Assembly: GCF_001190745.1 (NCBI RefSeq)
Contig: NZ_CP012196.1
Span: forward strand, 1,240,001 to 1,304,000
DNA from: Campylobacter gracilis
GTDB lineage: Bacteria > Campylobacterota > Campylobacteria > Campylobacterales > Campylobacteraceae
Direction of reading: 5' to 3'
DNA length: 64,000 bases
Below, piece after piece: positions 17,219 through 25,389 of this stretch. The stretch's first letter is position 1, and every line of letters begins with the position of its first letter. The notes under the pieces were generated by a model. The model saw nothing but the letters and a program-made list of their open reading frames with translations. It ran no database searches and was not told the DNA's origin. A program made the translations under genes and the position numbers.

Positions 17219-18393
17219 AATTAACACTTTCAAGTCGCGTAAGCAAGCTCGGCGAAAGCCTAACGATCGCAATCAGCACTAAAGCCAAACAGATGAAAGC
17301 TCAGGGGCAAGACGTCGTAATCCTAAGTGCGGGCGAGCCTGATTTCGATACCGCAGAGGTCGCCAAAAAGGCTGTCATAGAGGCTATGGCTAAAGGCTGC
17401 GGAAAATATACGCCGGTTGCCGGCACGCCTGAAATTTTAAATTTAATCGCGCAAAAGCTAAAGCGCGACAACGGCCTAAACTACAGGCCCGATCAGATCA
17501 TCACCAACGTAGGCGCCAAACACTCGCTATTTAATGCTTTTAGCTGCATCTTAAACGAAGGCGATGAGGTTATAATACCGGCGCCTTATTGGGTCACCTA
17601 CCCAGACATCGTAAAATTCTGCGGCAGCAAGCCCGTCATCGTAGACACCAAGGCGGAAAACCGATACAAAATCACCGCCTCACAGCTCAAAGCCGCGATC
17701 ACGCCGCGCACGAAGGCGCTGTGTCTTTTCAACCCGAGCAACCCCGCAGGCGCCGTATATTCGCGCCAGGAGCTACAAGAGCTTGCGGAAGTGCTAAAAG
17801 GCACGGATATTTTAGTAATTGCCGATGAAATTTACGAAAAAATCGTCTTCGGCAAGAGCTTCATAGCCGCAGCAAGCATCAGCGAGGATATGTTCGGGCG
17901 CACCGTGACGATCAACGGGCTAAGCAAATGCGGCGCGATGCCCGGCTGGCGCTTCGGCTACACCGCCTGTGCGATCGATGAGCTAAATAAGGCGATGATC
18001 AGCCTGCAAAGCCAAAGCGTCAGCAACGTAGCTAGCATCGTCCAGGCAGGCGCGATGCCGGTATTGCGCGGCGAGGCGGATGATTATATCGAGGAGATGA
18101 GGCGCGAATACGAGCGCAGGCGCGATTTTGGTACGGACGCGATAGGCGCGATCCCAGGGCTTAGTGTCGTAAAACCAGATGGCGCATTTTATTTCTTCAT
18201 AGATTGCTCCCAGGTAGAACCTGATAGTATGAAATTCTGCATGCAACTGCTAGATAAAGGGCTCGTAGCCACGGTGCCAGGAAGCGGATTTGGCATGGAT
18301 GGGCACTTCCGCGTAAGCTTTGCGTGCTCTATGGAAAATCTAAAACGCGGCTTTGAGCGCATAGAAAAATTCGTAAAAAATTACCACATATAG
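17215..18393 (+). CDS. aspC: Aspartate aminotransferase (class I)
   Basis: 392 residues from ATG 17215, which has AAGGAG at 17204-17209; the longer frame starting at 17188 lacks such a site. PLP-dependent transaminase of subgroup Ib: LSAGEPDFDT at the N-terminus, FNPSNPAGAVYS, the ADEIYEK segment, the PLP lysine Lys238 in NGLSKCGAMPGWRFGY, and a C-terminal FRVSFACS arginine for the substrate carboxylate. It interconverts aspartate and oxaloacetate. It is the last gene of the hisS run and is followed by 1.37 kb without genes. Confidence 0.9.
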   Translation: MKLTLSSRVSKLGESLTIAISTKAKQMKAQGQDVVILSAGEPDFDTAEVAKKAVIEAMAKGCGKYTPVAGTPEILNLIAQKLKRDNGLNYRPDQIITNVGAKHSLFNAFSCILNEGDEVIIPAPYWVTYPDIVKFCGSKPVIVDTKAENRYKITASQLKAAITPRTKALCLFNPSNPAGAVYSRQELQELAEVLKGTDILVIADEIYEKIVFGKSFIAAASISEDMFGRTVTINGLSKCGAMPGWRFGYTACAIDELNKAMISLQSQSVSNVASIVQAGAMPVLRGEADDYIEEMRREYERRRDFGTDAIGAIPGLSVVKPDGAFYFFIDCSQVEPDSMKFCMQLLDKGLVATVPGSGFGMDGHFRVSFACSMENLKRGFERIEKFVKNYHI

Positions 18394-19768
18394 GCACGCT
18401 AGCGAAATTTTGATCTAAATTTGTCGTAGCTTAGCGGCGAAATTTTTACATAAAATTTAATGCGGCTTGGCGGCAAATTTAGTGTGGCACGGCGTAGCTC
18501 AGTGCGAGATTAAATTAAAGCAAATCCGGTGCGACGCAGCACGGAATTTAACTCAAATTCCGCCCATCACAGCACGATACGACTCGGCTTAGCTCAGGTA
18601 GAGCGGTAGTTCAGTGCGGTTAAAATTAACGTTTTTTATCCGAGGCGTTTAAGTTTATTCCATGCTGTTTTATCCAAGAGTATTTAAATTTCGCCGTTTA
18701 ATTCAAAATTATAACTATCGCGAGCTTGGCGATAAAGGCTAATTTGCCCTTGCTCTACTTAAGAACGATTAAGTTTCGCGCCGTTTTATTTAAAAGCATT
18801 AAAATTTCATACTTGCCGATGCTACTTCGATTTCCCCGATTCCTTTACGTTTTACTCAAGAGCGTTAAAATCTCATATCGCCGCATTACGGCGCCTGCCG
18901 CGCGGAATTTTATCTCGGCGGCGATATTTCTAGCGCGGATACGGTCCTGCGCGGCGCGCAGGCGAGATCCGACCGCCAAAGCCCAAATCCGCTTAAATTT
19001 AAAATTCCAAGCCCGCTCGGGTTAAATTTCAAACCTAGAGCCCGTTTAAGGCGCATGCAGGGCGAGCATAAATACGCGCGCCGCCCAAACGGCACATAGA
19101 CGAGACGATCCGCCTCGTCCTATCGCGCCGGCAGACCTAGATAAATTTCAAATGCGGCGGCGATCCTGCTGTGATGCACCGCGACATGCTTTTGCAAATC
19201 TCGCGCCGAAATACCAATTTGCGACTTGTATTTCGGCGGCATGCCGCGACACGTTTTTGCAAACGGCTCGTTTGTGGCGGAGCAGTAGGGGCGGCACGGA
19301 TCAAATATACCGCGGTTGCGTACGAGCGAAATGCCCGCCTAAATTTTACCCGTTCGCTTCTCCGCAAGCACTTACATGCGCTCCGAATTTATACGCGGCG
19401 CGGCGCTCGCATCCGCGACGCAAAAAATGAAGCGGTCTGTGCGCGCGACGCAAAATACAGAGGCGCGAAATACAGAGGCGCAGGAAGCGGCCGAGCGGTG
19501 CACGAAACGAGCCGCAAAGCTAAGAGGCTTTTAGGTTTGCGCTCTCGCAGGCCTTCAAAAATCGGTTTTTTTAAAATTTCCCCTGCGCGTAGATCGCAAA
19601 AATCAGCCTTTAATTTTTTTTCGCCCGCTCAAATTTTAAAATCGGCTCTTTAAAATTCTCCTCTGTGCGAGCTCTTAGAATTTCTCCTTTTTTTGAAATT
19701 TTAACGCACATTTAACTAAAAAATTCAATAATTTCAAATGTATATTTTACTTTTTTAAAGGAGAACAT
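18394..19768. other. 1.37 kb gene-free region with degenerate repeats
   Basis: Three open frames cross this region, but their products are Arg/Phe/Ile-rich readings of repeats, without family features, so I do not call them. The left part has AATTTAGTGYGGC-like words also seen after tsdA (20780-20960). The middle has a ~33-bp degenerate array (18631-18884). The last 40 bp hold the probable tsdA promoter (TATATT at 19741-19746). Confidence 0.6.
18631..18884. repeat. Degenerate tandem array, ~33 bp period
   Basis: Imperfect copies of GTTTTATYYAAGAGCRTTAA begin at about 18631, 18666, 18751, 18783 and 18849, with spacings close to one or two 33-bp steps. Copies differ at many positions, so the array is old. 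Confidence 0.5.
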
Positions 19769-20758
19769 ATGAGAAAAACTGCCCTTGTTTTAGCGCTTCC
19801 GCTATTTTTTACGCCCGTTTTAGGCTTTGATGTAGCCAAACTCAACGCCAAAAAAGCCGTGCCGTACGAGCAAAAGACGCAGGAATTTAGGCTGCCCGTA
19901 GGCATCGACGAAAACGGCGTCATAGACGAGGCGAAGCTCGGCGACTCGCCTTATGCAAAGACCGTCATCTACGGCGCGAAGCTCATCAACGAGACGACGA
20001 GGTATCTCGGACCGCAGGCAAAGGACGAAAAAATGCGCTTTGCGGGCAACAACCTATCCTGTTCGAGCTGCCATACGAGCGGCGGCGTCGTGCCCGATCA
20101 AAGCCCGTTTGTTGGTATCTACGCGAGATTTCCGCAGTATGTCGCGAGATCGGATCAGCTAGTCACGCTGCAAGACCGCATAAACGGCTGTTTTCAGCGC
20201 TCGATGGCGGGCAGAGCGATCCCTACGAACTCCAAAGAGATGCGCGCGATGATCGCCTACATGCACTGGCTCTCCGCAGGATATGAGGTCGGCGCAAAGG
20301 TAAGAGGCCAGGGGCTGCCGAAGGCGCAGTTTTTAGACCGCGCGGCGGATCCTAAAAAAGGCCGCGAAATTTACGCCGCAAAATGCGCCGCCTGCCATGG
20401 CGAAAACGGCGAAGGGATAAAAAACGAGGCGTTTGCTCAAAACGGCGATTACTACACATTCCCCGCGCTTTGGGGCGATGACAGCTACAATACGGGCGCC
20501 GGTATGTATAGGCTCATCGAAGGAGCAAGGTATGTCAAAGCCACTATGCCTAAAGGGGACGCCTCGCTAAGCTGGGAGGAAGCTTTCGACGTGACGGCGT
20601 ATATAAACTCAAAACCGCGCAAGATCAAACCCGATAGGAAGAAAGATTTCCCCGATCTAGACGTCAAGCAGATGGATATGGACGTGGGGCCCTACAACGA
20701 CGGATTTGACGAGAACGATCACCGCTTCGGCCCATACAAACGCATGATCAAAAAATAA
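19769..20758 (+). CDS. tsdA: TsdA-like dihaem cytochrome c (thiosulfate dehydrogenase/tetrathionate reductase)
   Basis: 329 residues with a signal peptide (about 1-19). Two haem-binding CXXCH motifs are present: CSSCH (98-102) and CAACH (206-210). The stretch RINGCFQRSMAG places Cys141 where TsdA enzymes have the unusual axial Cys ligand of the active-site haem; ARSDQLVTLQ and AYMHWLSAGYEVG also fit the family. In C. jejuni, TsdA works as a tetrathionate reductase and thiosulfate dehydrogenase in the periplasm. The start is preceded by AAAGGAG. The gene stands alone, upstream of and convergent with the LysR gene. Confidence 0.85.
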   Translation: MRKTALVLALPLFFTPVLGFDVAKLNAKKAVPYEQKTQEFRLPVGIDENGVIDEAKLGDSPYAKTVIYGAKLINETTRYLGPQAKDEKMRFAGNNLSCSSCHTSGGVVPDQSPFVGIYARFPQYVARSDQLVTLQDRINGCFQRSMAGRAIPTNSKEMRAMIAYMHWLSAGYEVGAKVRGQGLPKAQFLDRAADPKKGREIYAAKCAACHGENGEGIKNEAFAQNGDYYTFPALWGDDSYNTGAGMYRLIEGARYVKATMPKGDASLSWEEAFDVTAYINSKPRKIKPDRKKDFPDLDVKQMDMDVGPYNDGFDENDHRFGPYKRMIKK

Positions 20759-20765
20759 AATCAAA

Positions 20766-20781
20766 CGCCGTCCTTGCGGCG
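20766..20781 (+). terminator. Weak hairpin after tsdA
   Basis: CGCCG-TCCTTG-CGGCG just after the stop, without a run of T. May end the tsdA transcript. Confidence 0.25.
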
Positions 20782-20995
20782 GCGGAATTTTGACGTAAAT
20801 TTAATGCGGCTCGGAATTTAACGTAAATTTAGTGCAACGCGACACAGAATTTAATGCAAACAGCGTGATGCGGTACGGATCTTAAAGCATTCTGCTCGGC
20901 GCGGTATAGCTTGAAATTTGCGCGAATTTGCACAGCACGATACGGCTCAGCGCGAGATTTAAATACAAATTTGAGCATCTTACCGCCGACCCGTC

Positions 20996-21907
20996 CTACT
21001 CGCTGCTTTTGCCCGCTTTTATCATCTTTATAAATTCCTTTGCGAGCTTGGATGGCTTTTTATACACGACCGAAAACGACACGTCCAAAAGCGGCTCATC
21101 CGCGACGTCAAAGAGCGTGATGTAGTCCTTTTGCGTCTCAAAAATGTACCGCGCGAAGCTAAAACTCACGCAAAGCCCCGCCGCAACCATCGCATTAGCC
21201 ACGTAAAAATAGGAGGTGTCGCAGAAAATTTGAGGCGTAAAGCCCGCGTTTTCAAAGATTTTTTTAAAATTCGATTCGCTTTTTAAAATTTTACTGCTGA
21301 TTGCAAATTTATCGGATTTAAACTCGCTAAGCGAGATTTTAGGGTATTTCTCGGTAGAATTTATACTCGCTCGCGAAACCGCAGGATGCGATGAGCAGAC
21401 GCTTAGAAGCAGCCTGCGCTTTTTTATAAACTCGCACTCAAGCCCCTCCGCGACAAGCTCGCCGAAGTGCGCGGCATAGACGATGTCAAGCTCGCCGCTT
21501 TTTAGCATCTCGATAAGCGCGGGTTCGGAGTGGACGTGCACGATCCTGATATCGGCCTTCGAAAACCTACTGCAAAAGACCGCGATGATCTTTTCGATAA
21601 ATTTAAAGCTGGTCGAGGTCGCGCCGATAACGAGCTTACCCGTCTTGATAGACGAAAGCCCGCGTATTTCGTTATTTAGTTCCTTATTGAGCCTAAGCAT
21701 ATTTTTCGCTCTGGCGATGTAAATTTCGCCCGCGTATGTAAGCTCAAGGCCGTTTTTTCTATCAAAAATTTCGATCCCGAGCTCCTTTTCCAAAAGCATA
21801 ATGCTCTTTGAAAGCGACGGTTGTGCGATTCCAAGCTCGCTCGCCGCTTTTGTAAAGCTTTTAAGCTCCGAAATTTTTACCGCAAATTCCATATGTCGTA
21901 AGCTCAT
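20996..21907 (-). CDS. LysR-family transcriptional regulator
   Basis: 303 residues. The N-terminal winged helix-turn-helix (about 1-60) reads MEFAVKISELKSFTKAASELGIAQPSLSKSIMLLEKELG, followed by a two-lobed effector-binding domain (about 90-295). It is transcribed divergently from the flavoprotein operon across a 140-bp gap, the classic arrangement for a LysR protein controlling its neighbour. The inducer is unknown; likely candidates are substrates of the flavoprotein. The reading frame is complete. Confidence 0.9.
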   Translation of the reverse strand: MSLRHMEFAVKISELKSFTKAASELGIAQPSLSKSIMLLEKELGIEIFDRKNGLELTYAGEIYIARAKNMLRLNKELNNEIRGLSSIKTGKLVIGATSTSFKFIEKIIAVFCSRFSKADIRIVHVHSEPALIEMLKSGELDIVYAAHFGELVAEGLECEFIKKRRLLLSVCSSHPAVSRASINSTEKYPKISLSEFKSDKFAISSKILKSESNFKKIFENAGFTPQIFCDTSYFYVANAMVAAGLCVSFSFARYIFETQKDYITLFDVADEPLLDVSFSVVYKKPSKLAKEFIKMIKAGKSSE

Positions 21908-21978
21908 ATTTTGCCCCTTCGGTTGAAATTTTATAGCCTTTAGCTATTAAATTATATACCAAATAATATTTGACTTAC

Positions 21979-22014
21979 ATAAAGATTTAATATAAAATTA
22001 CGACATTAATCTTT
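21979..22014 (+). promoter_or_regulatory. Inverted repeat in the lysR-flavoprotein gap, candidate LysR operator
   Basis: AAAGATTTAAT (21981-21991) and ATTAATCTTT (22005-22014) form a near-perfect inverted repeat with a short AT-rich centre, about 35 bp before the flavoprotein start. ATAAAGATT words recur in the porin upstream region (26797 and 26895). Confidence 0.5.
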
Positions 22015-22047
22015 AAGGTTAAAAAATCTCTAAGTAAAGGGGCAAAT

Positions 22048-23589
22048 ATGCAGAGACGCGACATACTGAAAATGGGTATGGTAGGAGCCGGTGCACTCGC
22101 ACTCGGCGCGGTAAATGCGCAAGCAAGCGCGGTGGACGCAAAGGACGTTAAATTTGACGAGGAGTGGGATGTAATCATCATCGGCAGCGGTTTTGCAGGG
22201 CTTGCGGCAGGCTTAAAAGCCGCGCAAAAAGGCAATAAAGTGCTAATCCTCGAAAAGATGGGTCGTATCGGCGGAAACTCCGTCATCAACGGCGGCGGTA
22301 TGAGCGTGCCGATGAACCCTGTGCAGGAAAAAACGGGCATCAAAGACAGCAAAGAGCTATTTATGAACGACTGTCTAAAAGCAGGACTTGGCATCAACCA
22401 CCCCGAGCTTTTAAGCACCCTAGCCGATCGCGGCTTGGACGCGTTTAAATTCCTCGTAGATAACGGCGTGCAATTTAAAATGGATCACTGCGCGCACTTC
22501 GGTGGGCACAGCGTCGCCCGCTCGATGCTAACTACAAACGATAGTGGCTCTGGCTACATCCAGCCGATGCTTGAAAAATTTGAAGCGCTAAAAGATAAGG
22601 GCTGCGAGCTTCGCCGCCGCGCTAAATTTGATGATTTCGTAATGGACGGCGAGCGAGTAGCGGGCGTCGCGATCCGCGAGGAGTATAAATTTGACCCAAA
22701 TCTTTACAGCGACGATCTTGAAAACACGAGCGGCACAAAAAAGACGCTCAAAGCCAAAAAAGGCGTAGTGCTCGCAGCGGGCGGATTTTGCCGCGATAAA
22801 ATTTTCCGCAAGCTTCAAGATCCACGCATCCCTGATGACGTCGATAGCACCAACCATCCTGGAGCAACTGCGGGCGTGCTGCTAAAAGCCTTTGAGATCG
22901 GCGCATATCCGGTGCAGGTCGATTGGATCCAGTTCGGTCCATGGGCGAGTCCCGATGAGAAGGGCTTCGGCACCGCTCCGATTCTAACTCAACAAGGCAC
23001 CTTTAAATACGGTATTGCCGTAGACGTTCGCACGGGCAAACGCTTTATGAACGAGCTTGCAGATCGCAAGACTAGAGCGGACGCCGAGTTTAAAATTTTG
23101 CGCGAGGATCCAAAAGCCTATCCGATAACATTTGCCGACACCAAAATGGCGTTTAAAGACCTAAGCGAAGAGGTGATTTCCAAGGGCATGGCAAGCGGCA
23201 AGCTAGTAGGCGAATGCGCGAGCCTAGATGAGATCGCCAGTAAATACGGAGTGCCTGCGGATGCTTTAAAGCAGAGCGTCAAAAAATACAACGAGGGCGT
23301 TAAAGCCAAAAAAGACGAGTTCGGCAAGCAAGAAAGCGCACTAAGCGAGATCAACGAAGCAGGGCCTTTCTACGTCATCCGCCTCTCGCCGAAACCTCAC
23401 CACACGATGGGCGGTCTAAAGATCAACACCAAAGCCGAGGTCTTATCATCTAAGACGAATAAGCCGATCCCTGGGCTTTGGGCTGCAGGCGAGATCACCG
23501 GCGGAACTCACGGCGCAAGTCGCTTAGGCACCGTCGCGATTACCGACTGCATAGTTTTCGGAATGATCGCAGGCGAGCAGATCGCTTAA
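22048..23589 (+). CDS. Periplasmic FAD-dependent fumarate-reductase-like flavoprotein
   Basis: 513 residues. The N-terminus MQRRDILKMG followed by a hydrophobic stretch is a Tat-type signal. The FAD-binding fold shows VIIIGSGFAGLAAG (from about 43) and LEKMGRIGGNSVINGGG. The substrate side keeps PHHTMGG (His451/His452), Arg340 in ELADRK, matching the catalytic Arg of Shewanella FccA, and Arg492 in GASRLG. It reads WIQFGPW (293-299) where FccA has an IQAHPT segment with a substrate-binding His, and the Glu/Arg proton pathway pair is not visible. The reaction is therefore probably reduction of an enoate other than fumarate. Electrons should come from the two downstream cytochromes. Confidence 0.85.
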   Translation: MQRRDILKMGMVGAGALALGAVNAQASAVDAKDVKFDEEWDVIIIGSGFAGLAAGLKAAQKGNKVLILEKMGRIGGNSVINGGGMSVPMNPVQEKTGIKDSKELFMNDCLKAGLGINHPELLSTLADRGLDAFKFLVDNGVQFKMDHCAHFGGHSVARSMLTTNDSGSGYIQPMLEKFEALKDKGCELRRRAKFDDFVMDGERVAGVAIREEYKFDPNLYSDDLENTSGTKKTLKAKKGVVLAAGGFCRDKIFRKLQDPRIPDDVDSTNHPGATAGVLLKAFEIGAYPVQVDWIQFGPWASPDEKGFGTAPILTQQGTFKYGIAVDVRTGKRFMNELADRKTRADAEFKILREDPKAYPITFADTKMAFKDLSEEVISKGMASGKLVGECASLDEIASKYGVPADALKQSVKKYNEGVKAKKDEFGKQESALSEINEAGPFYVIRLSPKPHHTMGGLKINTKAEVLSSKTNKPIPGLWAAGEITGGTHGASRLGTVAITDCIVFGMIAGEQIA

Positions 23590-23668
23590 CTAGGTCTGAG
23601 CGCAAGCTCTTTAAATCTTTGCCGGTAGCGAAAGCGGGCCGGCAAGGCAGTTTTCTAAAAGGTTGTAA

Positions 23669-24100
23669 ATGAAAAATTTCAGTTTTACGGCGCTGTTTCT
23701 GTGCTGTATCATCGCGACTTTGTTCGGCGCGCCGAGCGCTAATGACGCCAACGCCACGAACATAGTCGTTTCAGATGAGCTTCGGGCAAAATACAAAATC
23801 AAACCTCATCACGAGCATTTGTCGTTTGATTGCGTTGATTGCCACATAAATCAAGGAAGCGATCCGTCTAAATTTAAAAGTATCGGCGACAAGGGCTGTA
23901 TCAGCTGCCACGGCGACAAAAAGCAGCTTGCTTTGAGGCTTAAATTTATGGATACGCTCAAGGCCAATCCGCACAACTCCGTCCACGACGGTCCTACTCT
24001 ATACTGCGACGAATGTCACAACGAGCACAAGGCATCTACGAATATGTGTACCGAATGCCACGAGCACGAAGTGCCACAATGGATGGGGGTGACGCCATGA
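23669..24100 (+). CDS. Small tetrahaem cytochrome c
   Basis: 143 residues with a signal peptide (about 1-20, cut near FGA). Four CXXCH motifs occur: CVDCH, CISCH, CDECH and CTECH, plus several spare histidines (PHHEH, HNSVH, HEHE) for axial ligation. This is the layout of the tetrahaem domain that is fused to the N-terminus of Shewanella FccA, but here it is a separate protein. It would carry electrons in the periplasm from the NapC-type protein to the flavoprotein. It overlaps the next gene by 4 bp. Confidence 0.87.
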   Translation: MKNFSFTALFLCCIIATLFGAPSANDANATNIVVSDELRAKYKIKPHHEHLSFDCVDCHINQGSDPSKFKSIGDKGCISCHGDKKQLALRLKFMDTLKANPHNSVHDGPTLYCDECHNEHKASTNMCTECHEHEVPQWMGVTP

Positions 24101-24768
24101 GAATTTCTAAAAAATTACTAGCGCTTATCATCTTAATAAGCGGTATTATAGGCTTTTTCGTCGTCGTGCCGGTGCACTATGCGCTTGAGAAAACGAGCAC
24201 CGATAAATTCTGCGACGTCTGCCACGAGATGGATCCGATGGTGATCGCCTATCAAGACGACGTGCATTCGGGCAAGGGCAAAACGGGCATCAAAGCCCAA
24301 TGCGTCGACTGCCACCTACCGCACGACAATATCGTAAAATATGTCTATCAAAAGGCCAAAAACGGCGTGTTGGAGGGCTACTCGCACTTCTTTGACGAGC
24401 CTGAAAAATTTGATTGGAACAAAAGGCGCGAAGAGCGCGAGCACTATGTGTTTGACAACGGCTGCACGAGCTGCCACGCCACCGTGATCGACAGCAAAAT
24501 CACCTCCGAGCAGGCACAGCGCATGCACGCGCACTACAAAAAGCTCCTAGGCACCGAGCGCGAGCTCAAATGCGCGAGCTGCCACGTAAGCGCAGGTCAC
24601 GGCATCGGGCTTCGCAACTACCTAGAGTACTGGCGACCGACGTATAAAATTTACGAAAAGAAGATGATGGAGGAAAAGATCAAAGCTAAGAAGGGATTTT
24701 TCGGCGACGAGTATAAACCTAGCGCTGAAGAGCAGGCCTTTATGGACGCTTCTAGCGCGAAGAAATAA
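24097..24768 (+). CDS. NapC/NirT-type membrane tetrahaem cytochrome c
   Basis: 223 residues from ATG 24097, which overlaps the previous stop (ATGA); the longer frame from 24013 would overlap the cytochrome gene needlessly. One membrane anchor (about 6-28) is followed by four haem sites: CDVCH, CVDCH, CTSCH and CASCH. NapC/NrfH proteins oxidise menaquinol and pass electrons to periplasmic reductases. With the flavoprotein and the tetrahaem protein this completes a menaquinol-to-substrate chain, like the FccABC arrangement described in Wolinella as I recall it. Confidence 0.87.
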   Translation: MRISKKLLALIILISGIIGFFVVVPVHYALEKTSTDKFCDVCHEMDPMVIAYQDDVHSGKGKTGIKAQCVDCHLPHDNIVKYVYQKAKNGVLEGYSHFFDEPEKFDWNKRREEREHYVFDNGCTSCHATVIDSKITSEQAQRMHAHYKKLLGTERELKCASCHVSAGHGIGLRNYLEYWRPTYKIYEKKMMEEKIKAKKGFFGDEYKPSAEEQAFMDASSAKK

Positions 24769-25389
24769 CGCTTTGAGATTATAAGCGCTTCATTCACGCT
24801 CCGCCGCAGGTTAAATTTAAAGCTCAATTTTGGGCTTCTATTTAATCCGCGGCGGTTTAAATTTAGCGGGGTCAAATTTATCCCGCTTGATCCGACGAGT
24901 AAAATTTTATCCTTTCTCATCTCTTTTTCGCTTTTTGGACAGCTTTAAAATTTATCCAAATTTAAAATTTTACCAGAAGGCAGCTGTGCAAAAATCATCG
25001 CTTTTTTTAATATCTCAGCGCCGTGCTATGGCGCAGTCAATGCCTGTAAGAGCTTAAAGGCAAATCAGTTTGCCGATGGTCTGCTTGCGGTAAAATGCTG
25101 ATAAAATTTTACTAGATTAAATAGCTACGTTAAATTTAAATAGCAGGTTTTAGAATTTTAAAATTTCGCCGATCTATCTTGTAAATTTATCGTCTAAATT
25201 TAGCCATTGCTGCATTAAATTTTAAAAGCCATGTTTAGTTTGGATGAAACATTTATCAAGCGCGAGCCCGCTTGATAATGCATGATGGGGAAGAGTAAAT
25301 TTTTCGGGTTTAAACGCCCTTTTTGCGTCATATACGAGGCAAAATAATGCAGATGAGAAAGAGCGGAAAATACTCCGCTCTTTAAAATT
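24769..25389. other. Intergenic stretch between convergent operons
   Basis: About 620 bp of AAATTT-rich sequence, no gene. Its right end carries the porin terminator at 25361-25380. Confidence 0.6.
25361..25380 (-). terminator. Terminator of the porin gene
   Basis: GAGCGGA-AAATAC-TCCGCTC, a perfect 7-bp stem just beyond the porin stop; on the minus strand it is followed by TTTCT. Confidence 0.7.

Noticed and set aside
18580-18660. tRNA-like sequence with GCTTAGCTCAGGTAGAGCGG
   Set aside because: A D-arm-like string only; no anticodon stem or T-arm of GGTTCGAATCC type follows, and similar GCTCAG strings recur in nearby repeats.
19171-19653. 160-codon open frame
   Set aside because: Arg/Ala/Lys-rich product with no family feature, no ribosome-binding site, inside repeat-rich DNA.
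24013-24096. N-terminal extension of the NapC-type protein
   Set aside because: Overlaps the cytochrome gene by 84 bp; ATG 24097 gives a proper membrane anchor at the N-terminus.
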